Positions 1 through 8,732 of a stretch of DNA of 64,000 bases are shown here, piece by piece. The stretch is from Bacillus subtilis subsp. subtilis. Its GTDB lineage: Bacteria > Pseudomonadota > Gammaproteobacteria > Xanthomonadales > Xanthomonadaceae. Location of the stretch: contig JAHREJ010000013.1 of the NCBI GenBank assembly GCA_021733645.1, forward strand, positions 1 through 64,000, read 5' to 3'. Both the position numbers and the translations under genes were made by a program. Within the stretch, counting starts at the first letter, position 1. Every line of letters starts with the position of its first letter. The notes beneath the pieces were generated by a model, which was not told the origin of the DNA, searched no databases, and saw nothing but the letters and a program-made list of their open reading frames with translations.

Positions 1-216
1 ATGAGTCCGAACATCGTGGGTGCGCTGATAGTGTCCGTGATATTCGGGCTCGCTCACCCAGACATCATGGTGCTCGCCGCATTGATTTCGTTTGCACTTT
101 GCATCATGGCGACCAATTTTGGTTTCTCAACGCTGCAGCGTGCATGCATCCACGGGCTTTACAACGCAGCGGTCACTGTGTGGTACGCGACTTGCGGCTT
201 TGGTGTTTGGGCGTGA
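1..216 (+). CDS. CPBP family intramembrane protease, C-terminal fragment
   Basis: This is the tail of a membrane protein whose beginning probably lies before the window. The 71 visible residues are hydrophobic and carry two motifs of the CPBP (CAAX protease/bacteriocin-processing, ABI) family: FGLAH (FxxxH) near residue 15 and HGLYN (HxxxN) near residue 51. In that family these residues form the membrane-embedded active site. The ATG at position 1 may be internal, because the first family motif (EExxxR) is absent and full proteins are about 200-300 residues. Substrate is unknown. The family assignment is inferred from the motifs. Confidence 0.6.
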   Translation: MSPNIVGALIVSVIFGLAHPDIMVLAALISFALCIMATNFGFSTLQRACIHGLYNAAVTVWYATCGFGVWA

Positions 217-424
217 GAGGCTCAAGTATGCGTGCCACGCACCGCATGCGTCTCCGAGTGCCGTTTGAGGGTCAGCCGATACGCCGTGAAGATGGACCCT
301 CGATGCAGGGTCAAGCCCCTCGTTCACGCAAGAGCCTCTTGCTGAACCCCGCCAGCGGCATCCACGCCGCCTTTCCCGTGCTGCCGTAACATCGCGCCGA
401 CTCCCCTTCACATCGGCCGCCGCC

Positions 425-838
425 ATGTCCACCTCCCCCGATACCCTCCCGCCCACTGAAATCAGCATGGCCGAGATCGTCTTCCCCAACCACACCAACC
501 ACCTGGGCACCCTGTTCGGTGGCCAGGCGCTGGCCTGGATGGACAAGGCCGCCTTCCTCGCCGCGGCCCGCTACTCGCGCCGCACCGTGGTCACCGCCCG
601 CTCGGACCAGGTCGATTTCAAGCTGCCCATCCGCATCGGCCAGATGGTGGAAATCATCGGCCGCATCGTGGAGGTGGGCCGCAGCTCGATGAAGGTGGAA
701 GTGGAACTGATCGCCGAAGACCTGCACACCGGCGAGCGCAAGCTCTGCACCCGCGGCCACTTCGTGATGATCGCGCTGGATGCCGACGGCCACCCCATTG
801 CCGTGCCGCCGCTGCCGGGTGCCATTCCCGGCCCGTAA
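425..838 (+). CDS. Acyl-CoA thioesterase, hotdog fold (YciA/BACH-like)
   Basis: A 137-residue single-domain hotdog thioesterase that would hydrolyse acyl-CoA to free fatty acid and CoA in the cytoplasm. The segment NHTNHLGTLFGGQALAWMD (about residues 22-40) matches the family signature, with Asn22 and Asp40 in the positions of the catalytic pair and the FGG turn at 31-33. The second half (V-E-V-G-R-S-S-M-K-V-E-V-E) is the usual beta core. The length fits YciA-type enzymes. It starts at an ATG after about 200 non-coding bases and is followed 36 bp later by a sirtuin gene, so the two may be co-transcribed. The exact acyl-chain preference cannot be read from the sequence. Confidence 0.85.
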   Translation: MSTSPDTLPPTEISMAEIVFPNHTNHLGTLFGGQALAWMDKAAFLAAARYSRRTVVTARSDQVDFKLPIRIGQMVEIIGRIVEVGRSSMKVEVELIAEDLHTGERKLCTRGHFVMIALDADGHPIAVPPLPGAIPGP

Positions 839-873
839 ACGCGATTGCGTTGCCCGCCGCGCGCCCCCACCTG

Positions 874-1701
874 ATGAGCATGACCAGCCCGCTTGCCGCC
901 TTCATCGACCGCGCCCAGCGCCTGTTCGTGCTCACCGGGGCGGGCTGCAGCACCGACTCGGGCATCCCCGATTACCGCGATGCCGATGGCCAGTGGAAGC
1001 GCACCCCACCGGTGACCTACCAGGCCTTCATGGGCGAGCGGGCCACCCGCCAGCGCTACTGGGCACGCAGCCTGCTGGGCTGGCCGCGCTTCGGCCATGC
1101 CCGCCCCAATGGCACCCACGCCGCGCTGGCTGCGCTGGAAGCGCGCGGGCAGGTGGAGCTGCTGCTCACCCAGAACGTGGATCGCCTGCACCAGCGCGCC
1201 GGCAGCAACGTGGTCATCGACCTGCACGGGCGCCTGGACCAGGTGCGCTGCATGGGCTGCGAAACCCGGGTGCCACGCGAGGATTTCCAGCACCTGCTGC
1301 TGTCCCACAACCCCGGCTGGGACCAGCTCGACGCGGCCCAGGCCCCCGATGGCGACGCCGACCTGGACGACGTGGATTTCAGCCATTTCCAGGTCCCGGG
1401 CTGCCCGCAGTGCGGCGGCATCTTCAAGCCGGATGTCGTCTTCTTCGGCGAAAACGTGCCGCGCGAGCGGGTTGCCACCGTCCAGGCGCATCTTCAGCAG
1501 GCCGATGCGGTGCTGGTGGTGGGCTCCTCGCTGATGGTCTATTCGGGCTTCCGCTTCGTCCAGGCCGCGGCCAATGCGGGCCTGCCGGTGGCCGCGCTCA
1601 ACCTGGGCCGCACCCGCGCCGACGACCTGCTCAGCCTGAAGATCGCGCAGCCCTGCGCCCCGGCGCTGGCCTTTCTGCTGCCCAACGCGGCCAGCGCCTG
1701 A
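874..1701 (+). CDS. NAD-dependent protein deacylase, Sir2 family
   Basis: A sirtuin of 275 residues that removes acyl groups from lysine using NAD. It shows the NAD-binding GAGCSTDSGIPDYR (residues 22-35), QNVD (100-103), the catalytic histidine in DLHG (His118), and four zinc cysteines as CMGC (126, 129) and CPQC (177, 180), followed by DVVFFGENVP. The wide gap between the cysteine pairs and the GAGCSTDSGIPDYR form resemble class II (SIRT4-like) sirtuins rather than E. coli CobB; this is a judgement by eye. I chose the ATG at 874; another ATG is at 880 and a TTG at 850. It follows the thioesterase by 36 bp. Confidence 0.88.
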   Translation: MSMTSPLAAFIDRAQRLFVLTGAGCSTDSGIPDYRDADGQWKRTPPVTYQAFMGERATRQRYWARSLLGWPRFGHARPNGTHAALAALEARGQVELLLTQNVDRLHQRAGSNVVIDLHGRLDQVRCMGCETRVPREDFQHLLLSHNPGWDQLDAAQAPDGDADLDDVDFSHFQVPGCPQCGGIFKPDVVFFGENVPRERVATVQAHLQQADAVLVVGSSLMVYSGFRFVQAAANAGLPVAALNLGRTRADDLLSLKIAQPCAPALAFLLPNAASA

Positions 1702-1820
1702 ACCCCATTGTGCGGCCCCCGCATGAGCGCCGCGAAACTGTGATCCACCGGCACGGTTGCCACGCGCGCCCAGCAGGAGTGCAATAGCGCCCGGTTTTCC
1801 GTTTCCGCCAGAGTCCCCCC

Positions 1821-2930
1821 TTGAGTCAGCTTTTCTCCTCCGTGTCCTTTGGCCCGCTGTCGTTGGCCAACCGCATCGTCATCGCGCCGATGTGCCAGTA
1901 CTCTTCCACCGACGGCCTGGCCAATGACTGGCACCAGATCCACCTGGGCCAGCTCTCGCAGTCCGGCGCCGGCCTGCTGATCCTGGAAGCCACCGCCGTG
2001 CTGCCCGAAGGGCGCATCAGCTGGGCCGATCTGGGCCTGTGGAACGATGAAACCGAAGCCGCGCTCAAGCAGGTGATCGATGCGGTCAAGCGCTGGTCGC
2101 CCATGCCGATCGGCATCCAGCTGGCGCACGCCGGGCGCAAGGCGTCGTCGGCACGGCCGTGGGACGGCGGCGGCGCGCTGCCGGCCACCGACCCGCGCGC
2201 CTGGACCACCCACGCCCCCTCGGCGATTCCGTTCCACCCCACCGACCCGACCCCGCAGGCGCTGGACGTGGCCGGCATCGATGCGGTGGTGGACGCCTTC
2301 GTGGCCGCCGCGCAGCGCGCCGAGCGCAGCGGCCTGGACCTGATCGAACTGCATGCCGCGCACGGTTACCTGCTGCACCAGTTCCTGTCCCCGTTGAGCA
2401 ACAAGCGCGACGACGAATACGGCGGCTCGCTGCAGAACCGCATGCGCCTGCTGGTGCGCGTGTTCGACGCGGTGCGCGAGGCGGTAAGTGACCGCATCGC
2501 GGTGGGCGTGCGCATTTCGGCCAGCGACTGGGTCGCCGGCGGCTGGGACATCGAGCAGACCACCACCCTGGCGCATGTGCTGGATGGCCGTGGCTGCCAG
2601 TTCCTGCATGTGTCCAGCGGCGGCAACGACCCGCGCCAGCAGATTCCGCTGTCGCCGGGCTACCAGGTGCCGTTCGCCGAAGCGATCAAGGCGCAGAAGC
2701 TGCGCATGCCGGTGATTGCCGTGGGCCTGATCACCGACCCGGCCCAGGCCGAATCGATCCTGCGCCACAGCCATGCCGACGCCATCGCGTTGGCGCGGGG
2801 CATTTTGTACGACCCGCGCTGGCCGTGGCATGCCGCCGCCGCGCTGGGCGATTCGCTGGAACCGGCGCCGCAGTACCTGCGCTGCGAACCGCGCGAAGCG
2901 CGCGGCGTGTTCATCGCCCCGCCGCGCTGA
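1821..2930 (+). CDS. NADH:flavin oxidoreductase, old yellow enzyme family (YqjM/NamA/XenA-like)
   Basis: A 369-residue FMN-dependent TIM-barrel ene-reductase that would reduce activated C=C bonds or xenobiotics with NAD(P)H. The N-terminus has APMCQYSS with Cys25, a residue characteristic of the thermophilic-like/YqjM subgroup, then QLAHAGRKAS and the barrel segment HAAHGYLLHQFLSP that contributes FMN and substrate contacts. The start is a TTG at 1821 because the first in-frame ATG (Met24) would remove conserved sequence; no clear ribosome site precedes it. It lies 119 bp after the sirtuin and converges with the LysR gene at 2974. Physiological substrate unknown. Confidence 0.85.
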   Translation: MSQLFSSVSFGPLSLANRIVIAPMCQYSSTDGLANDWHQIHLGQLSQSGAGLLILEATAVLPEGRISWADLGLWNDETEAALKQVIDAVKRWSPMPIGIQLAHAGRKASSARPWDGGGALPATDPRAWTTHAPSAIPFHPTDPTPQALDVAGIDAVVDAFVAAAQRAERSGLDLIELHAAHGYLLHQFLSPLSNKRDDEYGGSLQNRMRLLVRVFDAVREAVSDRIAVGVRISASDWVAGGWDIEQTTTLAHVLDGRGCQFLHVSSGGNDPRQQIPLSPGYQVPFAEAIKAQKLRMPVIAVGLITDPAQAESILRHSHADAIALARGILYDPRWPWHAAAALGDSLEPAPQYLRCEPREARGVFIAPPR

Positions 2931-2973
2931 ACGCTGTTGCAGGCGATGGCTGGCTGCCATCGCCTGCACGCAG

Positions 2974-3906
2974 TTAGGCCACGTCTACCCGCCACTCAGC
3001 CGGCAGTCCTTCCACGATGTGCGTCATCAACGCACGCACCTTCGGGGTGAGGTCGCGACGGTCGCTGACGCACAGGAACAGCCGCATCGGTTCGGGCAGG
3101 GCGTGTGCGTCGCCGGCTTCATTGCCTTCAAACAACGCCTGCAGCTCGCCGCGCGCCAGATAAGGCGCGGCCACGAAGGCAGCCAGCCGGGTGATGCCAC
3201 CGCCAGCCAGTGCCATCGCCGCCAGCGCATCGATGTCGTCGCTGACCAGCGCCGGACTCACCTCCGCGTCGAAACGCAGGCCGTCGCGCACGAAGCCCCA
3301 GCGCAGGTGGCGGCCATCCTTGGGGTGGCGGAACAACAGGCATCGATGCTCGCGCAACGCCTCGGGCGTGCGCGGCACGCCGGTGCGCGCCAGGTAGGAC
3401 GGCGCGGCGCAGAACACGAACGGCACCTGCGCGATCGGCCGCGCCACCAGCCCTTCCTCCAGCTGCGGCTCGATGCGGATGCTCACGTCCACGTCCTCGC
3501 GGGCATGGTCCACGTTGCGGTCGGCCAGCAGCAGTTCGATCGCCAGCCGCGGGTAGCGCGCCTTCAACGAGGGCAGCAGCGGGGCCAGTTTGTGCCGACC
3601 GAAGGAGGTGCTACAGGCAATCCGCAGCCGGCCTTCGGGGGTGGCATCCAGGTCGGTGACTGCGGCCTGCGCGCGTTGCAGGTCGCGCTCGATGTAGCGC
3701 ACCTGGGCCAGGTACAGCGCGCCGCGCTCGGTCAGCGCCAGCTGGCGGGTGGTGCGGTTGAACAGGCGCACGCCCAGGTGCGCCTCCAGCCGGGAAATGT
3801 TCTGCCCGACCGCCGCCGCGCTGATCCCCAGCGTGCGCGCGGCGGCGGCCAGGCTGCCGGCATCGGCGGTGCGGATGAAGCTGCGGATTGACTGGAGAAT
3901 ATTCAT
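2974..3906 (-). CDS. LysR-family transcriptional regulator
   Basis: A 310-residue LysR regulator: an N-terminal winged helix-turn-helix (residues about 1-60, SLAAAARTLGISAAAVGQ followed by SRLEAHLGVRLFNRTTR) and a C-terminal substrate-binding domain that senses a small molecule. The start is the ATG at 3906 (MNILQSIRSF), which agrees with the family N-terminus; an upstream ATG at 3936 would add ten atypical residues. It is divergent from aceE with 155 bp between the start codons, the usual arrangement for a LysR gene and its target, so it may control aceE. The effector is unknown. Confidence 0.88.
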   Translation of the reverse strand: MNILQSIRSFIRTADAGSLAAAARTLGISAAAVGQNISRLEAHLGVRLFNRTTRQLALTERGALYLAQVRYIERDLQRAQAAVTDLDATPEGRLRIACSTSFGRHKLAPLLPSLKARYPRLAIELLLADRNVDHAREDVDVSIRIEPQLEEGLVARPIAQVPFVFCAAPSYLARTGVPRTPEALREHRCLLFRHPKDGRHLRWGFVRDGLRFDAEVSPALVSDDIDALAAMALAGGGITRLAAFVAAPYLARGELQALFEGNEAGDAHALPEPMRLFLCVSDRRDLTPKVRALMTHIVEGLPAEWRVDVA

Positions 3907-4061
3907 GGTGACCGCCATTCTCGCCTGTGATTGCAAAGTTTGTCTTTCGAAAGAGCCAACAGGGCTCGATCTACCGGCCCCGGCGGTCGGCTCCTATGGT
4001 GTTTCTCCCCCCGGCCAGCGCGCCCCGCGCCCGGCCGGGTTGCCTTTCCTGGAGATGCACC

Positions 4062-6734
4062 ATGAACGACGCGCTCGCCCCCCTCGACACCGACCCCCAG
4101 GAGACCCAGGAATGGCGTGAAGCGCTGCAGGCGGTGACGGAGGTGGCCGGGCGGCCACGCGCGCACTACCTGCTTGACCAGCTCAGCGACCAGGACGTGG
4201 CCCACCACGGCGACCTGCATGCGCGGGCCTGGACCGCCTACGTCAACAGTATTCCGCTGGCGCGCCAGCCGGCCTATCCCGGCGACCTGGCCATCGAGCG
4301 CCGGCTCACCGCGATGATCCGCTGGAACGCGATGGTGATGGTGCTGCGCGCCGGCAAGCATTCCAACGTGGGTGGCCACATCGCCACCTACCAGTCGGCC
4401 GCGGTGCTGTACGACGTGGGCTTCGACCATTTCTTCCGCGGTCGCACCGATACCTTCGACGGCGACATGATCTACATCCAGGGCCATTCCGCGCCGGGCA
4501 TCTACGGCCGCGCCTTCGTCGAAGGCCGCATCGATGCGGCGCGCATGGACAACTTCCGCCGCGAGTCCGACCGCGATGGCCTGTCCTCGTATCCGCATCC
4601 ACGGCTGATGCCCGACTTCTGGCAGTTCCCCACCGTGTCGATGGGGCTGGGCCCGCTCACCGCCGCCTACCAGGCACGCTACATGCGCTATCTGGAATAC
4701 CGCGGGCTGAAGGCACACCAGGGCCGCAAGGTGTGGGCGTTCCTGGGCGATGGCGAAATGGACCAGCCCGAATCGCTGGCGGCCATCTCGGTGGCCGGGC
4801 GCGAGCGGTTGGACAACCTGGTGTTCGTGGTCAACTGCAACCTGCAGCGCCTGGACGGCCCGGTGCGCGGCAACGCCAAGGTGATCCAGGAGTTGGAAGG
4901 CACCTTCCGTGCCGCCGGCTGGAATGTCATCAAGGTGATCTGGGGCGGCGGCTGGGACGCGCTGCTGGCCAAGGACCACAGGGGGCTGCTGCGCCAGCGC
5001 ATGATGGCGTGCGTGGACGGCGACTACCAGACCTTCAAGTCGCAGAGCGGCGCGTACGTGCGCGAGCACTTCTTCGGTACCTCGCCGGAGCTGCTCGCCC
5101 TGGTCGCGGACCTGAGCGATGACGATATATGGGCGCTGGCCCGTGGCGGCCACGACCCGCAGAAGGTGTATGCCGCCTACGCACAGGCGGTGGCCGGCAA
5201 TGGCCGCCCCAGCGTGATCCTGGCCAAGACGGTCAAGGGCTTCGGCATGGGCGAGGCCGGCGAAGGGCAGAACATCAACCACCAGCTCAAGAAGATGAGC
5301 CTGGAGGCGGTACGCGCCTTCCGCGACCGCTTCGACCTGCCGGTCAGCGACGCGCAGCTGGAGGACATGCCTTACCTGCGCCCCGAACCGGGCAGCGTAG
5401 AAGAACGCTACTTCGCCCAGCGCCGCCAGGCCCAGGGCGGTCAGCTGCCGTCGCGGTTGACCCATGTGGATCCGTTGCCGGTGCCGCCGCTGTCGGCGTT
5501 CGCCACCCAGTTGCAGGGCAGCGGCGAGCGCGGGCAGTCCACCACGATGGGCTTCGTGCGCATCCTCACCGCGCTGCTCAAGGACCCGGCGTTGGGCAAG
5601 CTGATCATTCCGATCGTGCCCGATGAATCGCGCACGTTCGGCATGGAAGGGCTGTTTCGCCAGATCGGTATCCATTCCTACCTGGGCCAGCTCTACACCC
5701 CGCAGGATGCCGGCCAGCTGAGCTATTACAAGGAAGCCAAGGACGGCCAGATCCTGCAGGAAGGCATCAACGAGTCTGGCGCGATCTGTTCGTGGATCGC
5801 GGCCGGCACCGCCTACAGCAATCACGGCCTGGCCACCATTCCGTTCTACATCTTCTATTCGATGTTCGGCCTGCAGCGCGTGGGCGACCTGGCCTGGGCC
5901 GCCGCCGATGCACGCACCCGCGGCTTCCTTCTGGGGGCCACCTCCGGTCGTACCACGCTGATGGGCGAGGGCCTGCAGCACGACGACGGCCACAGCCACG
6001 TACTGTCTTCGGTGATCCCCAGCTGCGTGTCGTATGACCCTACCTACAACTTCGAGCTGGCGGTGATCATCCAGGACGGCCTGCGCCGCATGTACGTGGA
6101 CCAGGAGGACATCTACTACTACATCACTGTGCTCAACGAGAACTACCCGCACCCGGCCATGCCCGACGGCGCCGAGGAAGGCATTCTCAAGGGCATGTAC
6201 CTGCTGCACCCGGCCGCTGCAGACAGCGACCCGGCGCTACGCGTGCAGCTGATGGGCAGCGGCGCGATCCTGCGCGAAGTGGAAGCGGCCGCCGCATTGC
6301 TGCAGCGGGATTTCGGCATCGCCAGCGATGTGTGGAGTGCCACCAGCCTGACCGAACTGCGCCGCGACGGCCTGGCGGCCGAGCGCTGGAACCTGCTGCA
6401 TCCTGCCGGGGAACCGCGCGTGCCCTACGTGCAGCAGCGCTTGGCTGCCCACCCTGGCCCGCTGGTGGTGGCCACCGATTACATGAAGATCGTGGCCGAC
6501 CAGATCCGCCCGTTCGTGGAAGGCCGCCGCTTCAGCGCACTGGGTACCGACGGCTTCGGCCGCTCGGACACGCGCGAGGCGCTGCGTACCTTCTTTGAAG
6601 TGGACCGCCACTTCATCGTGCTGGCCGCATTGAAGGCCTTGGCCGATGACGGCCGGATCGAACGCGGGCAGCTGCAGGTGGCGATCGAGCGGTACGGCAT
6701 CCACGTGGACAAGGTGGATCCGGCGGCGGTGTAA
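4062..6734 (+). CDS. aceE: Pyruvate dehydrogenase E1 component, homodimeric type
   Basis: An 890-residue thiamine-diphosphate enzyme that decarboxylates pyruvate and passes the acetyl group to the lipoyl E2 of the pyruvate dehydrogenase complex. The length matches E. coli AceE (about 887). Visible features are GGHIATYQS, the ThDP motif GDGEMD near residue 229 ending in NCNLQRLDGPVRGN near 258, and the pyrimidine domain around IPDESRTFGMEGLFRQ. The ATG at 4062 is preceded by a GGAGA ribosome site. No aceF or lpd follows, which is unusual for the family; the complex partners must be encoded elsewhere. The divergent LysR gene is a candidate regulator. Confidence 0.95.
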   Translation: MNDALAPLDTDPQETQEWREALQAVTEVAGRPRAHYLLDQLSDQDVAHHGDLHARAWTAYVNSIPLARQPAYPGDLAIERRLTAMIRWNAMVMVLRAGKHSNVGGHIATYQSAAVLYDVGFDHFFRGRTDTFDGDMIYIQGHSAPGIYGRAFVEGRIDAARMDNFRRESDRDGLSSYPHPRLMPDFWQFPTVSMGLGPLTAAYQARYMRYLEYRGLKAHQGRKVWAFLGDGEMDQPESLAAISVAGRERLDNLVFVVNCNLQRLDGPVRGNAKVIQELEGTFRAAGWNVIKVIWGGGWDALLAKDHRGLLRQRMMACVDGDYQTFKSQSGAYVREHFFGTSPELLALVADLSDDDIWALARGGHDPQKVYAAYAQAVAGNGRPSVILAKTVKGFGMGEAGEGQNINHQLKKMSLEAVRAFRDRFDLPVSDAQLEDMPYLRPEPGSVEERYFAQRRQAQGGQLPSRLTHVDPLPVPPLSAFATQLQGSGERGQSTTMGFVRILTALLKDPALGKLIIPIVPDESRTFGMEGLFRQIGIHSYLGQLYTPQDAGQLSYYKEAKDGQILQEGINESGAICSWIAAGTAYSNHGLATIPFYIFYSMFGLQRVGDLAWAAADARTRGFLLGATSGRTTLMGEGLQHDDGHSHVLSSVIPSCVSYDPTYNFELAVIIQDGLRRMYVDQEDIYYYITVLNENYPHPAMPDGAEEGILKGMYLLHPAAADSDPALRVQLMGSGAILREVEAAAALLQRDFGIASDVWSATSLTELRRDGLAAERWNLLHPAGEPRVPYVQQRLAAHPGPLVVATDYMKIVADQIRPFVEGRRFSALGTDGFGRSDTREALRTFFEVDRHFIVLAALKALADDGRIERGQLQVAIERYGIHVDKVDPAAV

Positions 6735-6845
6735 CGCGGTGCACGATTGACGTCGCCGATAGCGCGAGCCGGGTCACGTCGGCGGCGCAATGAAGTGGCC
6801 ATGCTGGATACTCTGGATTCATTCGGATCCAGGGAGGGGGCGATG

Positions 6846-7754
6846 ATGCACGAGCAGCAGGTACGCAGGTTCGTTTTCCGGGCACTCACGGCGCTGCTGT
6901 GGTGCCTGCTGCTGCCGACACTGGCCAGCGCCCGCACCGCGGCCGTGCCCGGCAGCCTGCATGCCCAGCTGCAAGCGCTGGATGCCGATCCGGCGCAGCC
7001 CGTGGCCGAGCGCCTGGCGGCCATGCGCCGTGCGTACGCGCACGCGGCCCCCGAAGTGATGCAGCAGGCCGATTGCGCGGCACTGCCGGATGCGCGCCTG
7101 CAGGACCTGTTTGAATCCACCGCGCTGGTTGCCTTCTATGCACGCGAACCGGCCACACTGGTGCGGCTGCAGTGCCTGTATGACGTGCTGGTGGCGCGTG
7201 ACCTGGCTGCCGAGGAACAACATCGCGCCATGCGCGGATCGTTCATCGTGCTGCAGCGCTTCGAGCAGGCCAACGCGCTGAACAGTCGGCTGTCCAATGC
7301 CCCCACCGCGCTGCCGGAGATCCGTGGCAGCGTGCTGCCGGGCAAGCCGTTGCTGCGGTTGCACAGCCTGGTCGAGGTGGAACGTGCGACGTTGGCTGAA
7401 GACGGTCTGCGCGTGGTGGCGGTCGTGCACCCGTACTGCGGCTTTTCGCAACGCGCGCTGGAGGCCATCACCACCAGACCCGAATACGCCTGGCTTCGCG
7501 ACCACCTGCAACTGGTAGTGCCGAACGGGCAGGGGTGGCCCGGTCAGGAAATGCTTGACTGGAACGCCGCACACCCCACGCTGCCGATGCGGCCGATGGT
7601 GGCCGACACGTCCTGGCAGGTGCTGGATACAGGGCAGACACCGGTGTTCTACCTGTTGCGCGACGGCAAGGTGGTCGACACCGTGACCGGCTGGGCGCCG
7701 GAAGGTGCCGACCTGCGTGCCATCCGTGCCGCGCTGGAAGGCGAACGGCGCTGA
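6846..7754 (+). CDS. Secreted thioredoxin-fold protein with a CGFS motif
   Basis: A protein of about 302 residues with an N-terminal signal sequence (FRALTALLWCLLLPTLASA) and a long helical region. The C-terminal thioredoxin-like part begins with VVAVVHPYCGFSQRA (Cys about 198) and ends with a cis-proline strand, TPVFYLLRDGKVVDTVTGW. CGFS is the signature of monothiol glutaredoxins, but those are cytoplasmic, whereas this protein appears exported. Start codons at 6843 and 6846 lie side by side; I chose 6846 for better spacing from the AGGGAGG ribosome site at 6831. It stands alone after aceE. A redox or thiol-chaperone role in the envelope is only inferred. Confidence 0.6.
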   Translation: MHEQQVRRFVFRALTALLWCLLLPTLASARTAAVPGSLHAQLQALDADPAQPVAERLAAMRRAYAHAAPEVMQQADCAALPDARLQDLFESTALVAFYAREPATLVRLQCLYDVLVARDLAAEEQHRAMRGSFIVLQRFEQANALNSRLSNAPTALPEIRGSVLPGKPLLRLHSLVEVERATLAEDGLRVVAVVHPYCGFSQRALEAITTRPEYAWLRDHLQLVVPNGQGWPGQEMLDWNAAHPTLPMRPMVADTSWQVLDTGQTPVFYLLRDGKVVDTVTGWAPEGADLRAIRAALEGERR

Positions 7755-7816
7755 CGCGCCGTGCGCAGCGCTTGGTTGCATCTGAGAGCATCGCCCGCAG
7801 GTTGGCGGTGCTCGCT

Positions 7817-7822
7817 TAAACT
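7817..7822 (+). promoter_or_regulatory. TAAACT -10 element giving a leaderless purU transcript
   Basis: TAAACT lies exactly six bases before the purU ATG, and no Shine-Dalgarno sequence fits between. If this is the -10 box, transcription would begin at or next to the A of the ATG, giving a leaderless mRNA. The same hexamer occurs before trpS (50422), dusA (36846) and the hydrolase at 52269. A -35 box is not obvious. This is inference from spacing. Confidence 0.4.
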
Positions 7823-7828
7823 GGCCGG

Positions 7829-8680
7829 ATGCGCCCCGATTCCATTCTTACCCTGTCATGCCCGGACCGTACCGGGATTGTCTACCGCGTGTCCGGCCTG
7901 CTGTTCGAGCTGGGCTGCAACATCCTCGATGCCCAGCAGTTCGGCGACGACGAGAGCGGCCGTTTCTTCCTGCGCGTGCATTTTGATCGCGCCGCCAGCC
8001 AGGCGCTGGCCGACATCGAAACGCGCATGGCCACGCTGGCCACCGAATTCGGCATGGACTGGCAGCTGCACGACGCCCGCCGCCGCGCCCGGCTGCTGGT
8101 GCTGGTCAGCAAGCAGGGCCACTGCCTGAACGACCTGCTGTTCCGCGCGCACAGCCGCCAGCTGCAGGTGGATATTGCCGCAGTGGCGTCCAACCACGAG
8201 GATTTCGCCGCACTGGCCGGGTCCTACGGCGTGCCGTTCCACCACCTGCCGGTGAACGCCGACAACCGTGCGGCCCAGGAACAGCAGATCATCGACCTGG
8301 TCGAGCGTGAGCAGATCGATCTGGTGGTGCTGGCGCGTTACATGCAGATCCTGTCGCCGCGCCTGTGCAAGGCATTGGCGGGCCGGGCGATCAATATCCA
8401 CCACAGCTTCCTGCCCAGTTTCAAGGGTGCCCAGCCCTACCACCAGGCGCACGCGCGTGGGGTCAAGATCATCGGCGCCACCGCGCACTACGTGACCGAG
8501 GATCTGGACGAAGGTCCGATCATCGAACAGGACGTGGCCCGCGTGGACCACGCCATGACCCCGCGCGACCTGGTGCGGTTGGGCAGCGATACCGAATCGC
8601 AGGTGCTTGCCCGCGCGGTGCGTCGCCACGTGGAGCACCGTATCCTGCGCAACGGGCATCGCACGGTTGTGTTCCGCTGA
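7829..8680 (+). CDS. purU: Formyltetrahydrofolate deformylase
   Basis: A 283-residue enzyme hydrolysing 10-formyl-tetrahydrofolate to formate and tetrahydrofolate, which balances one-carbon pools and feeds formate to PurT. It has an N-terminal ACT regulatory domain (residues 1-80, LSCPDRTGIVYRVSGLLFEL) and a C-terminal formyltransferase fold. The active-site segment INIHHSFLPSFKGAQPYHQA supplies Asn and His, and the later TEDLDEGPII supplies Asp. The length fits the family exactly. It starts at the ATG at 7829 directly after a -10-like box. It ends convergently with pncA, with a hairpin repeat between them. Confidence 0.95.
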   Translation: MRPDSILTLSCPDRTGIVYRVSGLLFELGCNILDAQQFGDDESGRFFLRVHFDRAASQALADIETRMATLATEFGMDWQLHDARRRARLLVLVSKQGHCLNDLLFRAHSRQLQVDIAAVASNHEDFAALAGSYGVPFHHLPVNADNRAAQEQQIIDLVEREQIDLVVLARYMQILSPRLCKALAGRAINIHHSFLPSFKGAQPYHQAHARGVKIIGATAHYVTEDLDEGPIIEQDVARVDHAMTPRDLVRLGSDTESQVLARAVRRHVEHRILRNGHRTVVFR

Positions 8681-8705
8681 TCGGTGGAACATCCGGATGG
8701 GAGAG

Positions 8706-8726
8706 GTGCCGACCGGCGGTCGGCAC
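8706..8726. repeat. Intergenic hairpin repeat between convergent genes
   Basis: A perfect 9-bp inverted repeat (GTGCCGACC / GGTCGGCAC) with a three-base loop lies between the convergent purU and pncA genes. Its sequence resembles the stem of the SMAG-like hairpins elsewhere in the window but lacks the GTAG head. It has no T-run, so it may slow RNases rather than terminate transcription. Confidence 0.5.
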
Positions 8727-8732
8727 GCCGGC

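Noticed and set aside
3903..6209. 768-codon minus-strand frame opposite aceE
   Set aside because: aceE on the plus strand has all motifs and the right length; the opposing frame is a composition artefact rich in Val, Gln, His and Arg.
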